DNA from: Streptomyces lienomycini
GTDB lineage: Bacteria; Actinomycetota; Actinomycetes; Streptomycetales; Streptomycetaceae
Reading direction: 5' to 3'
Assembly: GCF_027947595.1 (NCBI RefSeq)
Contig: NZ_CP116257.1
Location: 6,508,001-6,572,000, forward strand
DNA length: 64,000 bases
Each line of letters starts with the position of its first letter. Positions within the stretch are counted from its first letter, which is position 1. Below the pieces are notes generated by a model that did not search any database, was not told where the DNA came from, and worked only from the letters and a program-made list of their open reading frames with translations. Below are positions 8,847-18,261 of this stretch, one piece after another. The position numbers and the translations under genes were made by a program.

Positions 8847-9374
8847 CTAGAACGGGTGGACGCCGACCGGGGTCGCGGGTGCCGGGCCGTATCCGGCGGC
8901 GATGCGCTGGTGGTAGGTGGCCCGGTCGATGACCTCCAGGCCGACGATCTCCCAGGGTGGGAGCCCCGCGGTCTGGCGGTGCTCGCCCCACAGGCGCAGG
9001 GCGACGGCGGCGGCGTCGTGGAGGTCGCGCGCCTCCTCCCAGTACCGGATCTCCGCGTGGTCGTCGGCGTATCTGCTGGTCAGCAGGAAGGGGTGGTCGT
9101 GCGCGAGTTGTTCGAGCGCCCGGCGCACCTCGGTGAGCGGGGCGCGTGCGCCGGAGACGCTGAGGGTGACGTGCCACAGGCGCGGGGTGTGCTCGGGCTC
9201 CTCGCCCCGGAAGCGGTCGCCGGCCGCGACGCTGGTGAGGGCGCGCTCCTCGCCCGGCGCGCGGTTCGCGCCCCGGGCGCCGCCGGGGCGCGCGCCGGTG
9301 CCGCCGCGGGTCCCGGAGCCGCGGGACGCGGTGCCACCGCGGGACGCCGGGGGCCCAGGGCGTACTCCGCTCAC
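8847..9374 (-). CDS. Conserved hypothetical protein between proA and proB
   Basis: A 175-residue protein. The first ~50 residues are low complexity (Gly, Arg, Pro, Ala), then a folded domain begins near [13 protein letters not shown] and contains [46 protein letters not shown] recall an uncharacterised protein at this position in many Streptomyces. GTG 9374 is chosen because GGAGG lies five bases upstream. The ferredoxin-like pattern (alternating strands and a central helix) is only an impression. Function unknown; position suggests co-transcription with proB and proA. Confidence 0.75.
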   Translation of the reverse strand: MSGVRPGPPASRGGTASRGSGTRGGTGARPGGARGANRAPGEERALTSVAAGDRFRGEEPEHTPRLWHVTLSVSGARAPLTEVRRALEQLAHDHPFLLTSRYADDHAEIRYWEEARDLHDAAAVALRLWGEHRQTAGLPPWEIVGLEVIDRATYHQRIAAGYGPAPATPVGVHPF

Positions 9375-9509
9375 GACGGCCTCCTTCACGCACACGGCTC
9401 GGCCCGGTGGTCGGCCGGGCTTGTCCCTGAGGAAAGTTGAGCAGGCCGCGCGGGATCGCGGGGCGGTTTTGCGGAACGTCCACCACCGATTCGGGGACGT
9501 TTCGACCGA

Positions 9510-10646
9510 TTACGGGTGCAGGATCACCAGATCGTCCCTGTGTACGACCTCGCGTTCGTACGCGGGTCCGAGTTCGCGCGCCAGTTCCCGCGTGGAGCGG
9601 CCGATCAGCCGGGGCATCTCCTTGGCGTCGAAGTTGACCAGTCCCCGGGCCACCGCCCGGCCGGTGCCGTCCCGCAGTTCGACGGGGTCCCCCGCGGCGA
9701 ACTCGCCCTCGACGCCGGCGATCCCGGCCGGCAGCAGCGACTTGCGGCCGTCGACGACCGCGCGTACGGCGCCGTCGTCGAGGACGATCGCCCCCTGCGG
9801 GGCGGAGGCGTGCTGGAGCCAGAGCAGCCGGTCGGCGAAGCGCCTGCCGGTGGCGTGGAAGTACGTGCCGGTGTCGCCGCCGGCCAGGGCGTCGGCCGCG
9901 TGGACGGCGCTGGTCAGCACCACGGGGATGCCCGCGGCGGCGGCGATCCGGGCCGCCTCGACCTTGGTGGCCATACCGCCGGTGCCGACCCCGGCCTTGC
10001 CCGCGCTGCCGATGTCGACGCCCGCGAGGTCGGTCATGTCCCGCACCTCGGCCAGCCGGGAGGTGCCGGGCCTGCTCGGGTCGCCGTCGTACACGCCGTC
10101 CACGTCGGACAGCAGCACGAGCAGGTCGGCGCGGACCAGGTGGGCGACGAGGGCGGCGAGGCGGTCGTTGTCGCCGAAGCGGATCTCGTCGGTGGCGACG
10201 GTGTCGTTCTCGTTGACGATCGGGAAGGCGCCCATCGCCAGCAGCTTGTCCAGGGTGCGGGAGGCGTTGCGGTGGTGGGCGCGGCGGCTCATGTCGTCGC
10301 TGGTCAGCAGCACCTGGCCGACGCGGACGCCGTAGCGGGCGAAGGAGGCGGTGTAGCGGGCGACCAGCAGCCCCTGGCCGACGCTGGCGGCGGCCTGCTG
10401 GCGGGCCAGGTCCCTCGGACGGCGGCGCAGGCCCAGCGGGGACAGTCCGGCGGCGATGGCGCCCGAGGAGACGAGGACGATCTCCTTGTCCGCGCCGCGG
10501 ACCTTGGCCAGCACATCGACGAGCGCGTCGACCCGGTCGGCGTCCAGGCCGCCCGCCGCGGTGGTCAGCGAGGACGAACCGACCTTGACGACGATCCTGC
10601 GGGCCTCGCCCACGGCCCGCCTTGCCCCTGGCGTTGCCCCTGCCAC
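9510..10646 (-). CDS. proB: Glutamate 5-kinase
   Basis: ProB phosphorylates glutamate to gamma-glutamyl phosphate, the committed and normally proline-inhibited step. The amino-acid-kinase core starts at [33 protein letters not shown] and [12 protein letters not shown] are the expected ligand and ATP-binding motifs. The C-terminal ~75 residues form a PUA domain. The start is uncertain: GTG 10646 gives 378 residues and fits the usual short leader, while GTG 10613 (367 residues) is possible. No classical ribosome binding site distinguishes them. In several actinobacteria obgE and proB are adjacent; here two polymerase genes intervene. Confidence 0.93.
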   Translation of the reverse strand: MAGATPGARRAVGEARRIVVKVGSSSLTTAAGGLDADRVDALVDVLAKVRGADKEIVLVSSGAIAAGLSPLGLRRRPRDLARQQAAASVGQGLLVARYTASFARYGVRVGQVLLTSDDMSRRAHHRNASRTLDKLLAMGAFPIVNENDTVATDEIRFGDNDRLAALVAHLVRADLLVLLSDVDGVYDGDPSRPGTSRLAEVRDMTDLAGVDIGSAGKAGVGTGGMATKVEAARIAAAAGIPVVLTSAVHAADALAGGDTGTYFHATGRRFADRLLWLQHASAPQGAIVLDDGAVRAVVDGRKSLLPAGIAGVEGEFAAGDPVELRDGTGRAVARGLVNFDAKEMPRLIGRSTRELARELGPAYEREVVHRDDLVILHP

Positions 10647-11164
10647 GGCTCCGTCCGCCTCTCCCGTTCGACACGCGCCGATCCCTGCGCTCGCCCGGCA
10701 ATCTACGCGACGGGGACCGCGCGCCGCACCAGAGTTCAAGCGGCGGACAGGGGGCGCGAAATCCGGCGGGCCCCGGCCGCTTCGCCGCGCCTTCTCCGCT
10801 CCTTCTCCGCTCCTGCTCCGTTGCTTCTCTGCTCCTGCTCCTGCTCCGCTGCTTCGCCGCCGTGCACTCCGCCCCCTTCGCGACCCGCTTCGCCGCCGTG
10901 GCTCTCCCCCCTTCACCGCCACGTGGAAGCCGCGCTCGCTGCCGCTCCGTCGCCCCTTGGAACGCGGATTCGCCACTCCTCCGCCGCCGCTTCGCCCGCC
11001 ATGTTCTCCCGCCCCTTCGAAGCCGTACTCGCCCTCCCGTCGCCGCCGTGCTCTCCGCCGCGTTCCCACCGCGTCAAGGAGCCGTCTCGGCACCCGCGTG
11101 TCGTCGGACGGTCACCGGGCGTTAACCCGTTCGTCCGAAGCGCGACGAGCCTGGAGCGACCGCA
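10647..11164. other. Intergenic region with pyrimidine-rich low-complexity tract
   Basis: This 518-base region separates the divergent proB and polymerase genes. From about 10785 to 10925 the + strand is an imperfect run of CTGCTCCG/CTTCTCCGCC-like units, strongly pyrimidine-biased. Shorter similar units continue to about 11060. Reading frames across it encode Ser/Arg/Pro-rich junk and I do not support a gene. Promoters for both flanking genes should lie here, but I could not pick one out with confidence. Confidence 0.6.
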
Positions 11165-13324
11165 GTGCCCCTTACCCCGCCCCGCCGCCGTCTCCCCCGG
11201 CTGCCCGGGTCTCCCCGTCCGCCCCGTCCGCCCCACCTGACCCGGTCCCCCCGATTGGGCCTGCCCGGGCGGCGGACCGTCGTGCGGTTGCTGGTCCTGG
11301 GCGTGCTGGCGACCGCGTTCGCCGCGCAGGCGGTGGGCGCGCTGCTGCCGCACGTGCCGCTGCTGCTCGCGGGGACCGTCGGTTCGCTGGCAGCCGAGGG
11401 GGTGCTGCACCGCTGGCAGCGGGGCATGGTGTCACTGTTCGCCAAGTCGCACGTCGATGTCGCGGTGCGGCACGTGCTGCGGGACCTGCTGCTCGTGGTG
11501 GGCCTGCTGCGGCTCGGCGAGCAGCACCGCGAGGGGGTGTACGCCCCGCTCGTCGCCGGTCTCCTCGTCTTCTACGCGCTGCACTGGGCGATCCAGGCGG
11601 TGTCCGTCCTGGTCCGGCGCACCCGGACGCCGCCCGTGCTGACCCGGAACATCGACGTCTCCGCGCTGCGGCCGACCCCCGCTCCCCCGGTGCTGCTGCG
11701 CCGCCCCGGGCATCGGCTGGCGGCGTTCGGGCTGCCGGCGACGGCCGGGCTGCTAGCGACGGCGGCGACGGACGCGCCGGGGTACGGGGCGGCCGGGCTC
11801 GCACTGTCCCTGACGGCGGCGCTGGCGGGTCTGGGCGCGCTGCTGGTGCGGCTGCTGCCGGGGCGACGGCCCGCCGGTGAGCAGGAGGTGCTGGCCTGGT
11901 TCGAGGCGTGGCTGGCCCGGTACCGGCCGACGGTGGGCCTGTACTTCTCGGGCGGGGCGTCCTCGGCGTACCAGGCGAACATGTGGCTGGAGCCGCTGGC
12001 GCGGCTGGAGGAGCGGCCGGTGATCGTGCTGCGGGAGCGGCACATGGTGCAGCGGATCGCGGCGACGGACATCCCGGTGGTGTGCCTGCCGAAGGTGTCC
12101 ACGCTGATGCGCCTGGAGCACTCGACGCTCCGTGTCCTCCTGCATCCGTCCAACTCGGGCAAGACCTCGCAGGTGCTGCGCATCCCCACGATCAAGCACG
12201 CCTTCGTCAACCACGGGGAGAGCGACAAGCTGTCCTCGTGCAACCCGTACGCGAAGGCCTACGACGAGGTGTGGGTGGCGGGCCCTGCGGCGCGCGAGCG
12301 GTACGCGCTGGCGGAGGTCGGCGTCGAGGACAAGGACGTGGTGGAGGTCGGCCGCCCGCAGCTGGACGCCGTACGGCCGTACGCGGGGCCGCCCGCGCCC
12401 GGCGGCTTCACGACCGTCCTGTACGCGCCGACCTGGGAGGGGTGGGACGGCAATCCCGGCAACACGTCGGTGGTCGAGGCGGGCGAGAACCTGGTGCGGG
12501 CGCTGCTCGCGGACCCGGGGGTACGGCTGCTGTACAAGCCGCATCCGCTGACCGGGTCGGTGGACCCGCGGGCGCGGGCCGCCGATCTGCGCGTCCGCGA
12601 ACTGGTGCGGGCGGCGAACCGGCGACGGAGCGGGCCCCGCCCGGACGCGTCCGCGGCCACGTGCCTGGCCCGGCGGACGGCGGAGCTGGACCGGCTCACC
12701 GCGGCCGGTTTCCGGTCGGCGGCGGACCAGCTGGAGCGGATGCTGCGGCAGCCGGCGCCGGAACCGGGGCGGGCCGGGGCGGTACGGCGGGCGACGGCCG
12801 CGTGGGAGGAGGCGTACTGGGCCTCACTGCCCGCGTGGGAGCACCAGGTCGTCACGGACGCCCGGCCGCCGCTCTACGCCTGCTTCAACCGCACCGACCT
12901 GCTGATCAGCGACGTGTCGAGTGTGATCAGCGACTTCCTGGCGAGCGGCAAGCCGTACGCGGTGGTGAACACCGGCGGGCTGGCCGAGGACGGGTTCCGC
13001 AAGTCCTTCCCGACGGTGGCGGCGGCGACCGTGCTGACGCCGGACGCGGCCGGGGTGCCCGGGCTGCTGGACGCGGTGCGGCACCCGGAGCGGGACGAGT
13101 GGGCCGGGGAGCGCGCCGCGCTGGCCCTGCGTCTGCTGGGTCCGGTCGAGCCGACGTCCCTGGAGCGCTTCGCCGGTGCCGTGCGGGACCTGTGCGCTAC
13201 GGCGGGCGCGCACCGGGCCCGGATGGCCGAGCGGCTCGCAGCGGAGCACCCGCTCCCGGGTCCGCGGCGCCGTCCGGCGCCCCGGGCCGCGACCGCGGCG
13301 CCGGAACAGCGGGATCATGCCTGA
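11165..13324 (+). CDS. Membrane CDP-glycerol glycerophosphotransferase-like polymerase
   Basis: This 719-residue protein has several hydrophobic segments in the first ~250 residues and then a glycerophosphotransferase (TagF/TagB-like) domain. Diagnostic parts are TTVLYAPTWEGWDGN, LLYKPHPLTGS and DLLISDVSSVISDFLASGKPYAVVN, which match the nucleotide-binding H/D motifs of teichoic acid polymerases. Such enzymes move glycerol- or sugar-phosphate units from a CDP-activated donor onto a growing wall polymer. GTG 11165 has GGAG eight bases upstream. It is one of two polymerase genes placed between proB and obgE, in the region I recall as SCO2589-SCO2592, linked to the Streptomyces spore-wall teichoic acid. 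The exact substrate is inferred only. Confidence 0.82.
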   Translation: MPLTPPRRRLPRLPGSPRPPRPPHLTRSPRLGLPGRRTVVRLLVLGVLATAFAAQAVGALLPHVPLLLAGTVGSLAAEGVLHRWQRGMVSLFAKSHVDVAVRHVLRDLLLVVGLLRLGEQHREGVYAPLVAGLLVFYALHWAIQAVSVLVRRTRTPPVLTRNIDVSALRPTPAPPVLLRRPGHRLAAFGLPATAGLLATAATDAPGYGAAGLALSLTAALAGLGALLVRLLPGRRPAGEQEVLAWFEAWLARYRPTVGLYFSGGASSAYQANMWLEPLARLEERPVIVLRERHMVQRIAATDIPVVCLPKVSTLMRLEHSTLRVLLHPSNSGKTSQVLRIPTIKHAFVNHGESDKLSSCNPYAKAYDEVWVAGPAARERYALAEVGVEDKDVVEVGRPQLDAVRPYAGPPAPGGFTTVLYAPTWEGWDGNPGNTSVVEAGENLVRALLADPGVRLLYKPHPLTGSVDPRARAADLRVRELVRAANRRRSGPRPDASAATCLARRTAELDRLTAAGFRSAADQLERMLRQPAPEPGRAGAVRRATAAWEEAYWASLPAWEHQVVTDARPPLYACFNRTDLLISDVSSVISDFLASGKPYAVVNTGGLAEDGFRKSFPTVAAATVLTPDAAGVPGLLDAVRHPERDEWAGERAALALRLLGPVEPTSLERFAGAVRDLCATAGAHRARMAERLAAEHPLPGPRRRPAPRAATAAPEQRDHA

Positions 13325-13539
13325 ACCGGAAGAACCGAGTCCGGAATGTCGGGTGAAGCACAGAAAAGGCGCCGAGTGGGGATGCTCAGGGAACACGACA
13401 GGTTCCACCTCCACACGGAAACTTCATGTAAATCCTTTACGCTGATCCGGCGGCGCCCTTCGGGCCGACGACGCCCGTAGCGCACCCCGAAAACCCCCAG
13501 AACGCGGTCTCATGGTCAGACTCGGAACAGGTTGTAAGG
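13325..13539. other. Intergenic region upstream of the bifunctional polymerase
   Basis: The 215-base gap is less GC-rich than its surroundings around 13405-13440. A small inverted repeat GTAAA-N3-TTTAC occupies 13428-13440. A TACGCT at 13438-13443 could be a -10 element, but no convincing -35 partner is seen. A promoter for the next gene is likely in this gap. Confidence 0.4.
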
Positions 13540-15870
13540 ATGCCCAAGCTCTCTCTCGTCGTTCCCGTGTACAACGTGCAGGGGTATCTGCACGAGTGTC
13601 TCGACTCCGTACTGGGACAGGACTGCACGGACTTCGAGGTGATCGCGGTCGACGACTGCTCACCGGACGGCTCGGGGGCCATTCTCGACGAGTACGCGGA
13701 ACGCGACGCGCGAATTCGAGTGATTCACCTCACGGAAAACGTGGGGCTGGGCCGCGCGCGGAACGCCGGACTGGAAAGCGCCCGGGGCGACTACGTGTTG
13801 TTCCTGGACAGTGACGACACGTTGTCCGAGGGCGCGTTGACGGCGATATGCGATCGCATCGAGACCACGGGAAATCCCGAGATACTGGTCTACGACTACG
13901 CCCGCACCTATTGGAACGGCGCGATCAAACGCAATCAGCGCGCCCACCTTCTCGCGCAGGACGCCGGGCCCGCCGCGTTCCCCCTGGCCGACCGGCCGGA
14001 ACTGCTCGACCTGCTGCAGATCGTGTGGAACAAGGCCTACCGGCGGGACTTCGTCGAGCGGGCGGGGCTGACCTTCCCGCCCGGGTACTACGAGGACGCC
14101 CCCTGGACGTTCTGCTCCATGATCAGTGCCGAACGGATCGCCGTGCTGGACCGCGTCTGCGTGCTCTACCGGCAGCGCCGCGAGGGCGGGAACATCCTCA
14201 AGACGGTCAGCCGCAAGCACTTCGACGTCTTCGACCAGTACCGGCGCGTCTTCGACTACCTCGACGCGCACGAGGAGCTGTCCCGGTGGCGCGGCCCGCT
14301 GTTCCGCAAGATGACCGACCACTACCTGACCGTGCTGGAGCGTCCCGAGCGCCTGCCGCAGAACGCCAGGGCGGAGTTCTTCCACCGTGCCTCCGCCGAC
14401 TACCGCGCCCGCCTGCCGCAGGGCTTCCAGCGGCCGGGCGGCGGCCGGGGCCACAAGTACCGGTTGCTGGAGCGCGACGCGTACACGACCATGACGGGCG
14501 CGACGCGTGTGCTGAGACTCCGGCAGAAGGCCGTGAAGAGCGCCCGCCGGGGCGTCAACCAGTCCAAGCGGCGTGCGATGGGTCTCCTCTACCGTTCGCA
14601 GTTGCGGCGGCCGCTGGACGCGAACCTGGCGGTGTTCTCGGCCTACTGGAGCCGCAGCGTCGCCTGCAACCCGGCGGCCATCGACGGCGCCCTGGCCTCC
14701 CTGGCGCCGCACATCCGCCGGGTGTGGGCGATCCGTGCGGACGCGGTGGACCAGGTGCCGGCCGGGGTGGAGTACGTACGTCTGGGCTCGAAGGAGTACT
14801 GGACCGCCGTGGCCCGCGCGAAGTACCTGGTCAACAACGTGAACTTCCCGGACGGAGTGGTGAAGCGGAAGGGGCAGGTGCATCTGCAGACCCACCACGG
14901 CACTCCCCTGAAGACCATGGGCCTGGACCAGCAGAACTACCCGGCCTCCACCAGCATGAAATTCGGCGCGCTGCTGAGGCGCTGTGACCGCTGGGACTTC
15001 AGCGTCTCCTCCAACAGGTTCTCCACCGCCGTGTGGGAGCGGGTGTACCCGGCCTCGTTCACGGCCCTGGAGACCGGTTACCCCCGCAACGACGCCCTGG
15101 TCAACGCGACGGCCGACGAGGTGCGCGCGGCACGCGAGGAACTGGGCCTGGCCGAGGGTTCGACGGTCTTCCTCTACATGCCGACGCACCGGGAGTACCA
15201 GCGCGGGTTCGTGCCGCGCCTCGACCTGGAGCGGCTCGCCGAGCGGCTGGGGCCGGACGTCACGCTCCTGGTGCGCGGCCACTACTTCTACGGGTCCGAC
15301 CCGTCCCGGCTGGCGCGGCTGCAGTCCGCCGGGCGGATCGTGGACGTGTCGGAGCACCCCGTGGTCGAACGCCTCTACCTCGCCTCGGACGGTCTGATCA
15401 CGGACTACTCGTCGGCCATGTTCGACTACGTCAATCTCGACCGCCCCGTCGTGATCTTCGCCGACGACTGGGACACGTACTCCGCCGTCCGCGGCACGTA
15501 CTTCGACGTGCTGCGGGAACCGCCCGGTGCCGTCGCCACGACGCAGGAGGAGCTGACCCGGATCCTCGGCTCCGGTGCGTGGCGGGCGGAGCCGGCGGCC
15601 GAGGCACGGCAGCGCTTCCGCCGGCGGTTCTGTGACTTCGACGACGGCCACGCCGCCGAGCGCGTCGTTCGCCGGGTCTTCCTCGGTGAGGAGTCGCTGC
15701 CGCCCGTGATCCCGCTCGACGAGCGCGGGCACGTCCCGACGCCCGCCGAGGTGCGCGCGCTGGACGGGGCGGGCGAGCCCGCCCCCGGGCGCGCGCGGTG
15801 CGGGAGGCGGAGGAACCGGCCGCCACGTCGTGAGGCACCGCTGACGACGCCGCCCCGCCGGCCTCCGTGA
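13540..15870 (+). CDS. Two-domain GT2 glycosyltransferase / glycerophosphotransferase
   Basis: This 776-residue protein fuses two catalytic modules. Residues 1-~250 are a family 2 glycosyltransferase: LSLVVPVYNVQGYLHECLDSVL, DDCSPDGSG and LFLDSDDTL (the DxD) are visible. Residues ~380-740 are a CDP-glycerol glycerophosphotransferase (TagF-like) domain: HHGTPLKTMGLD, VFLYMPTHREYQRG, LLVRGHYFY and LITDYSSAMFDYVNLDRPVV. One protein could thus add a sugar and a phosphodiester-linked unit, as expected for a poly(glycosyl-phosphate) polymerase. I recall the corresponding S. coelicolor gene (SCO2592) as a spore-wall polymer enzyme. The gene ends inside a 20-bp hairpin whose loop is its own stop codon. 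Confidence 0.88.
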   Translation: MPKLSLVVPVYNVQGYLHECLDSVLGQDCTDFEVIAVDDCSPDGSGAILDEYAERDARIRVIHLTENVGLGRARNAGLESARGDYVLFLDSDDTLSEGALTAICDRIETTGNPEILVYDYARTYWNGAIKRNQRAHLLAQDAGPAAFPLADRPELLDLLQIVWNKAYRRDFVERAGLTFPPGYYEDAPWTFCSMISAERIAVLDRVCVLYRQRREGGNILKTVSRKHFDVFDQYRRVFDYLDAHEELSRWRGPLFRKMTDHYLTVLERPERLPQNARAEFFHRASADYRARLPQGFQRPGGGRGHKYRLLERDAYTTMTGATRVLRLRQKAVKSARRGVNQSKRRAMGLLYRSQLRRPLDANLAVFSAYWSRSVACNPAAIDGALASLAPHIRRVWAIRADAVDQVPAGVEYVRLGSKEYWTAVARAKYLVNNVNFPDGVVKRKGQVHLQTHHGTPLKTMGLDQQNYPASTSMKFGALLRRCDRWDFSVSSNRFSTAVWERVYPASFTALETGYPRNDALVNATADEVRAAREELGLAEGSTVFLYMPTHREYQRGFVPRLDLERLAERLGPDVTLLVRGHYFYGSDPSRLARLQSAGRIVDVSEHPVVERLYLASDGLITDYSSAMFDYVNLDRPVVIFADDWDTYSAVRGTYFDVLREPPGAVATTQEELTRILGSGAWRAEPAAEARQRFRRRFCDFDDGHAAERVVRRVFLGEESLPPVIPLDERGHVPTPAEVRALDGAGEPAPGRARCGRRRNRPPRREAPLTTPPRRPP

Positions 15871-15890
15871 CGGAGGCCGGCGGGGCGGCG
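15848..15890. terminator. Perfect 20-bp stem with TGA loop, bidirectional terminator
   Basis: Arms 15848-15867 and 15871-15890 are perfectly complementary (20 bp, nearly all G/C) and the 3-base loop 15868-15870 is the TGA stop of the glycosyltransferase gene. It lies between that gene and the convergent obgE stop at 15913, so it can act on both strands. No U-tract follows, which is common for Streptomyces terminators. Confidence 0.85.
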
Positions 15891-15912
15891 GGGTGTCGGG
15901 GTCGCGGTGGCG

Positions 15913-17349
15913 TCAGAACGGCTCGAAGCCGTCGAACTCCTGCTGGGCCTCGTCGCGTTCGGCGTCCCGGTCGCGGCGCCGCTGGGCGGCCGGGCGGGGC
16001 GCCTCGAAGCGGTGGTCCTCGCCGCGGCGGCCGAGCATCTCGGCACCGGCCGTGACCGTGGGCTCCCAGTCGAAGACGACGGCGTTGTCCTCGGGGCCGA
16101 TGGCGACGCCGTCGCCGTTGCGGGCGCCCGCCTTCATCAGCTTCTCCTCGACGCCGAGGCGGTTGAGCCGGTCGGAGAGGTAGCCGACGGCCTCGTCGTT
16201 GTTGAAGTCGGTCTGGCGCACCCAGCGTTCGGGCTTCTCGCCGCGCACCCGGAAGAGGCCGTCCTCCTCGCGGGTGACGGTGAAGCCCGCGTCGTCCACG
16301 GCCTTGGGCCGGATGACGATACGCGTGGCCTCCTCCTTCGGGCGGGCGGCACGGGCCGCGGCGACCAGTTCGGCCAGCGCGAAGGACAGCTCCCTGAGGC
16401 CCATGTGGGCCACGGCCGACACCTCGAAGACCTGGTAGCCGCGCGCCTCCAGGTCGGGCCGGACCATCTCGGCGAGGTCCTTGCCGTCGGGTACGTCGAT
16501 CTTGTTGAGGACGACGATCCGGGGCCGGTTACCCAGGCCGCCGTACTCGCTCAGCTCGGCCTCGATGACGTCGAGGTCGGAGAGCGGGTCGCGCTCGGAC
16601 TCCAGCGTCGCCGTGTCCAGGACGTGCACCAGCACGCTGCACCGCTCCACGTGCCGCAGGAACTCCAGGCCCAGGCCCTTGCCCTGGCTGGCGCCGGGGA
16701 TGAGACCGGGGACGTCCGCGACCGTGTACACGGTCTCGCCCGCCGTCACCACGCCCAGGTTGGGGACGAGCGTCGTGAAGGGGTAGTCGGCGATCTTCGG
16801 CTTGGCCGCGCTGAGCACGGAGATCAGCGAGGACTTGCCGGCGCTCGGGTAGCCGACCAGCGCGACGTCGGCGACGGTCTTCAGCTCCAGGTGGATGTCC
16901 TGGAGGTCGCCGGGGACGCCGAGCAGCGCGAAGCCGGGTGCCTTGCGCCGCGCGGAGGCCAGCGCCGCGTTGCCGAGGCCGCCCCGGCCGCCCTGCGCGG
17001 CGACGTAGGAGGTGCCGTGGCCGACGAGGTCGGCGAGCACGTTGCCCGCACCGTCCAGGACGACGGTGCCGTCGGGCACGGGCAGCACCAGGTCCTGGCC
17101 GTCCTTGCCGGAGCGGTTGCCGCCCTCGCCGGGCTTGCCGCCCGTGGCCTTGCGGTGCGGGGAGTGGTGGTAGTCGAGGAGCGTGGTCACCGACTGGTCC
17201 ACGGTGAGGATCACGTCGCCGCCCCGGCCGCCGTTGCCGCCGTCCGGGCCGCCGAGCGGCTTGAACTTCTCACGGTGGACGGAGGCACAGCCGTGGCCTC
17301 CGTTACCCGCGGCGACGTGCAGCTCGACGCGGTCCACGAAGGTGGTCAT
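15913..17349 (-). CDS. obgE: GTPase ObgE
   Basis: Obg is a ribosome-associated GTPase acting in 50S maturation; in Streptomyces it has been tied to the onset of aerial growth. The 478-residue protein shows the Gly-rich Obg fold (1-~158), G1 motif [11 protein letters not shown] near residue 165, DVPGLI (G3), NKID (G4) and a C-terminal OCT domain (~355-435) before a charged tail. ATG 17349 has GGAGG eight bases upstream. It follows rplU and rpmA on the same strand, the classic rplU-rpmA-obgE order, and a small hairpin separates it from rpmA. Confidence 0.96.
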   Translation of the reverse strand: MTTFVDRVELHVAAGNGGHGCASVHREKFKPLGGPDGGNGGRGGDVILTVDQSVTTLLDYHHSPHRKATGGKPGEGGNRSGKDGQDLVLPVPDGTVVLDGAGNVLADLVGHGTSYVAAQGGRGGLGNAALASARRKAPGFALLGVPGDLQDIHLELKTVADVALVGYPSAGKSSLISVLSAAKPKIADYPFTTLVPNLGVVTAGETVYTVADVPGLIPGASQGKGLGLEFLRHVERCSVLVHVLDTATLESERDPLSDLDVIEAELSEYGGLGNRPRIVVLNKIDVPDGKDLAEMVRPDLEARGYQVFEVSAVAHMGLRELSFALAELVAAARAARPKEEATRIVIRPKAVDDAGFTVTREEDGLFRVRGEKPERWVRQTDFNNDEAVGYLSDRLNRLGVEEKLMKAGARNGDGVAIGPEDNAVVFDWEPTVTAGAEMLGRRGEDHRFEAPRPAAQRRRDRDAERDEAQQEFDGFEPF

Positions 17350-17410
17350 GGGATGTGCCTCCAGTTACTGCCTACTGCGCGAATGTCTCTTGGGTCAACA
17401 CGCGAAAGGC

Positions 17411-17440
17411 GGACCCGCTTCCCCTCGGGGAAGTGAGGCC
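17411..17440 (-). terminator. Hairpin between rpmA and obgE
   Basis: The core is CTTCCCC (17418-17424) pairing with GGGGAAG (17427-17433); the flanks add partial pairing. It follows the rpmA stop on the minus strand. It may attenuate or process the rplU-rpmA-obgE transcript rather than end it. Confidence 0.5.
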
Positions 17441-17460
17441 CGCCTCGCGAAAGTGTCCGA

Positions 17461-17715
17461 TCAGGCGACCGGGACGATGTTCACGACCTTGCGGCCGCGG
17501 TGGGTGCCGAACTGCACCGCGCCGGCCTGCAGGGCGAACAGCGTGTCGTCGCCACCGCGGCCGACACCGGCGCCCGGGTGGAAGTGGGTGCCACGCTGGC
17601 GGACCAGGATCTCACCCGCGTTGACGGCCTGACCGCCGAAGCGCTTCACGCCGAGCCGCTGGGCATTCGAGTCGCGACCGTTCCGGGTGGACGATGCGCC
17701 CTTCTTGTGTGCCAT
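17461..17715 (-). CDS. rpmA: 50S ribosomal protein L27
   Basis: L27 is an 84-residue component of the 50S subunit near the peptidyl transferase centre. The sequence starts [20 protein letters not shown] and includes [17 protein letters not shown] and [17 protein letters not shown], all family hallmarks. The start gives the unprocessed N-terminus typical of actinobacteria, with no Firmicutes-type leader to cleave. It is 14 bases downstream of rplU. Confidence 0.98.
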   Translation of the reverse strand: MAHKKGASSTRNGRDSNAQRLGVKRFGGQAVNAGEILVRQRGTHFHPGAGVGRGGDDTLFALQAGAVQFGTHRGRKVVNIVPVA

Positions 17716-17729
17716 GTCTCCTCAGTCCC

Positions 17730-18050
17730 TTACTTCGCAGCCGCGGGGATCTCAGTGACCTTGATCGCCGTGTACTGCTGGCGGTGGCCCTGACGACGGC
17801 GGTAGCCGGTCTTGTTCTTGTAGCGCAGAATGTCGATCTTCTGGCCCTTGTGGTGGTCCACGACCTCGGCCTGGACCTTGATGCCGGCCAGCACCCACGG
17901 GTCGCTGGTCACAGCGTCGCCGTCGACGACGAGCAGGGTCGAGAGCTCGACCGTGTCGCCGACCTGGGCGGTGGAAATCTTGTCAACCTCAACGATGTCG
18001 CCGACAGCAACCTTGTGCTGGCGACCACCGCTGCGCACGATGGCGTACAC
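17730..18050 (-). CDS. rplU: 50S ribosomal protein L21
   Basis: L21 binds 23S rRNA in the 50S subunit. The 106-residue protein has the family opening [17 protein letters not shown] and the C-terminal [24 protein letters not shown]. The start is GTG 18050. It is the first gene of the rplU-rpmA-obgE operon, with a consensus-like promoter about 155 bases upstream. Confidence 0.98.
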   Translation of the reverse strand: MYAIVRSGGRQHKVAVGDIVEVDKISTAQVGDTVELSTLLVVDGDAVTSDPWVLAGIKVQAEVVDHHKGQKIDILRYKNKTGYRRRQGHRQQYTAIKVTEIPAAAK

Positions 18051-18206
18051 GCGGATCTCACTCTCTCGCTATGGAACGGCACCCCCGCAGTCCAGCCACC
18101 CGGTGACACACGGACGGCCTCTCCCGGCGGGAGCCCGCGAGGGCACGCACCCGGAAGGAAAGAGGTTTACGGGGATGTGACGCGTCAGTCGACACGCCGA
18201 CGCTCA

Positions 18207-18235
18207 AGATTACGGGGCCGCACGACAGGGGTCAA
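18207..18235 (-). promoter_or_regulatory. Vegetative-type promoter for rplU-rpmA-obgE
   Basis: On the minus strand a -35 TTGACC (18235-18230) and a -10 TAATCT (18212-18207) are separated by exactly 17 bases. This is close to the housekeeping sigma consensus, and transcription would start near 18200, leaving a leader of about 150 bases before rplU. Confidence 0.75.
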
Positions 18236-18261
18236 ACCGGGCCCGTGCCCCGTACGGCGCC

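Noticed and set aside
7432..10701. A 1089-codon open frame across proA, the hypothetical gene and proB
   Set aside because: Only 7432-8718 encodes ProA. The rest is Arg/Gly/Pro-rich antisense-phase sequence that overlaps real same-strand genes in another frame.
13428..13440. GTAAA-N3-TTTAC as an operator
   Set aside because: Arms of only five bases in an A/T-richer patch; likely chance.
13540..15870. Two separate genes joined by a sequencing error
   Set aside because: The frame is continuous from the GT2 domain through the TagF-like domain with a helical linker; two-domain proteins of this kind are known.
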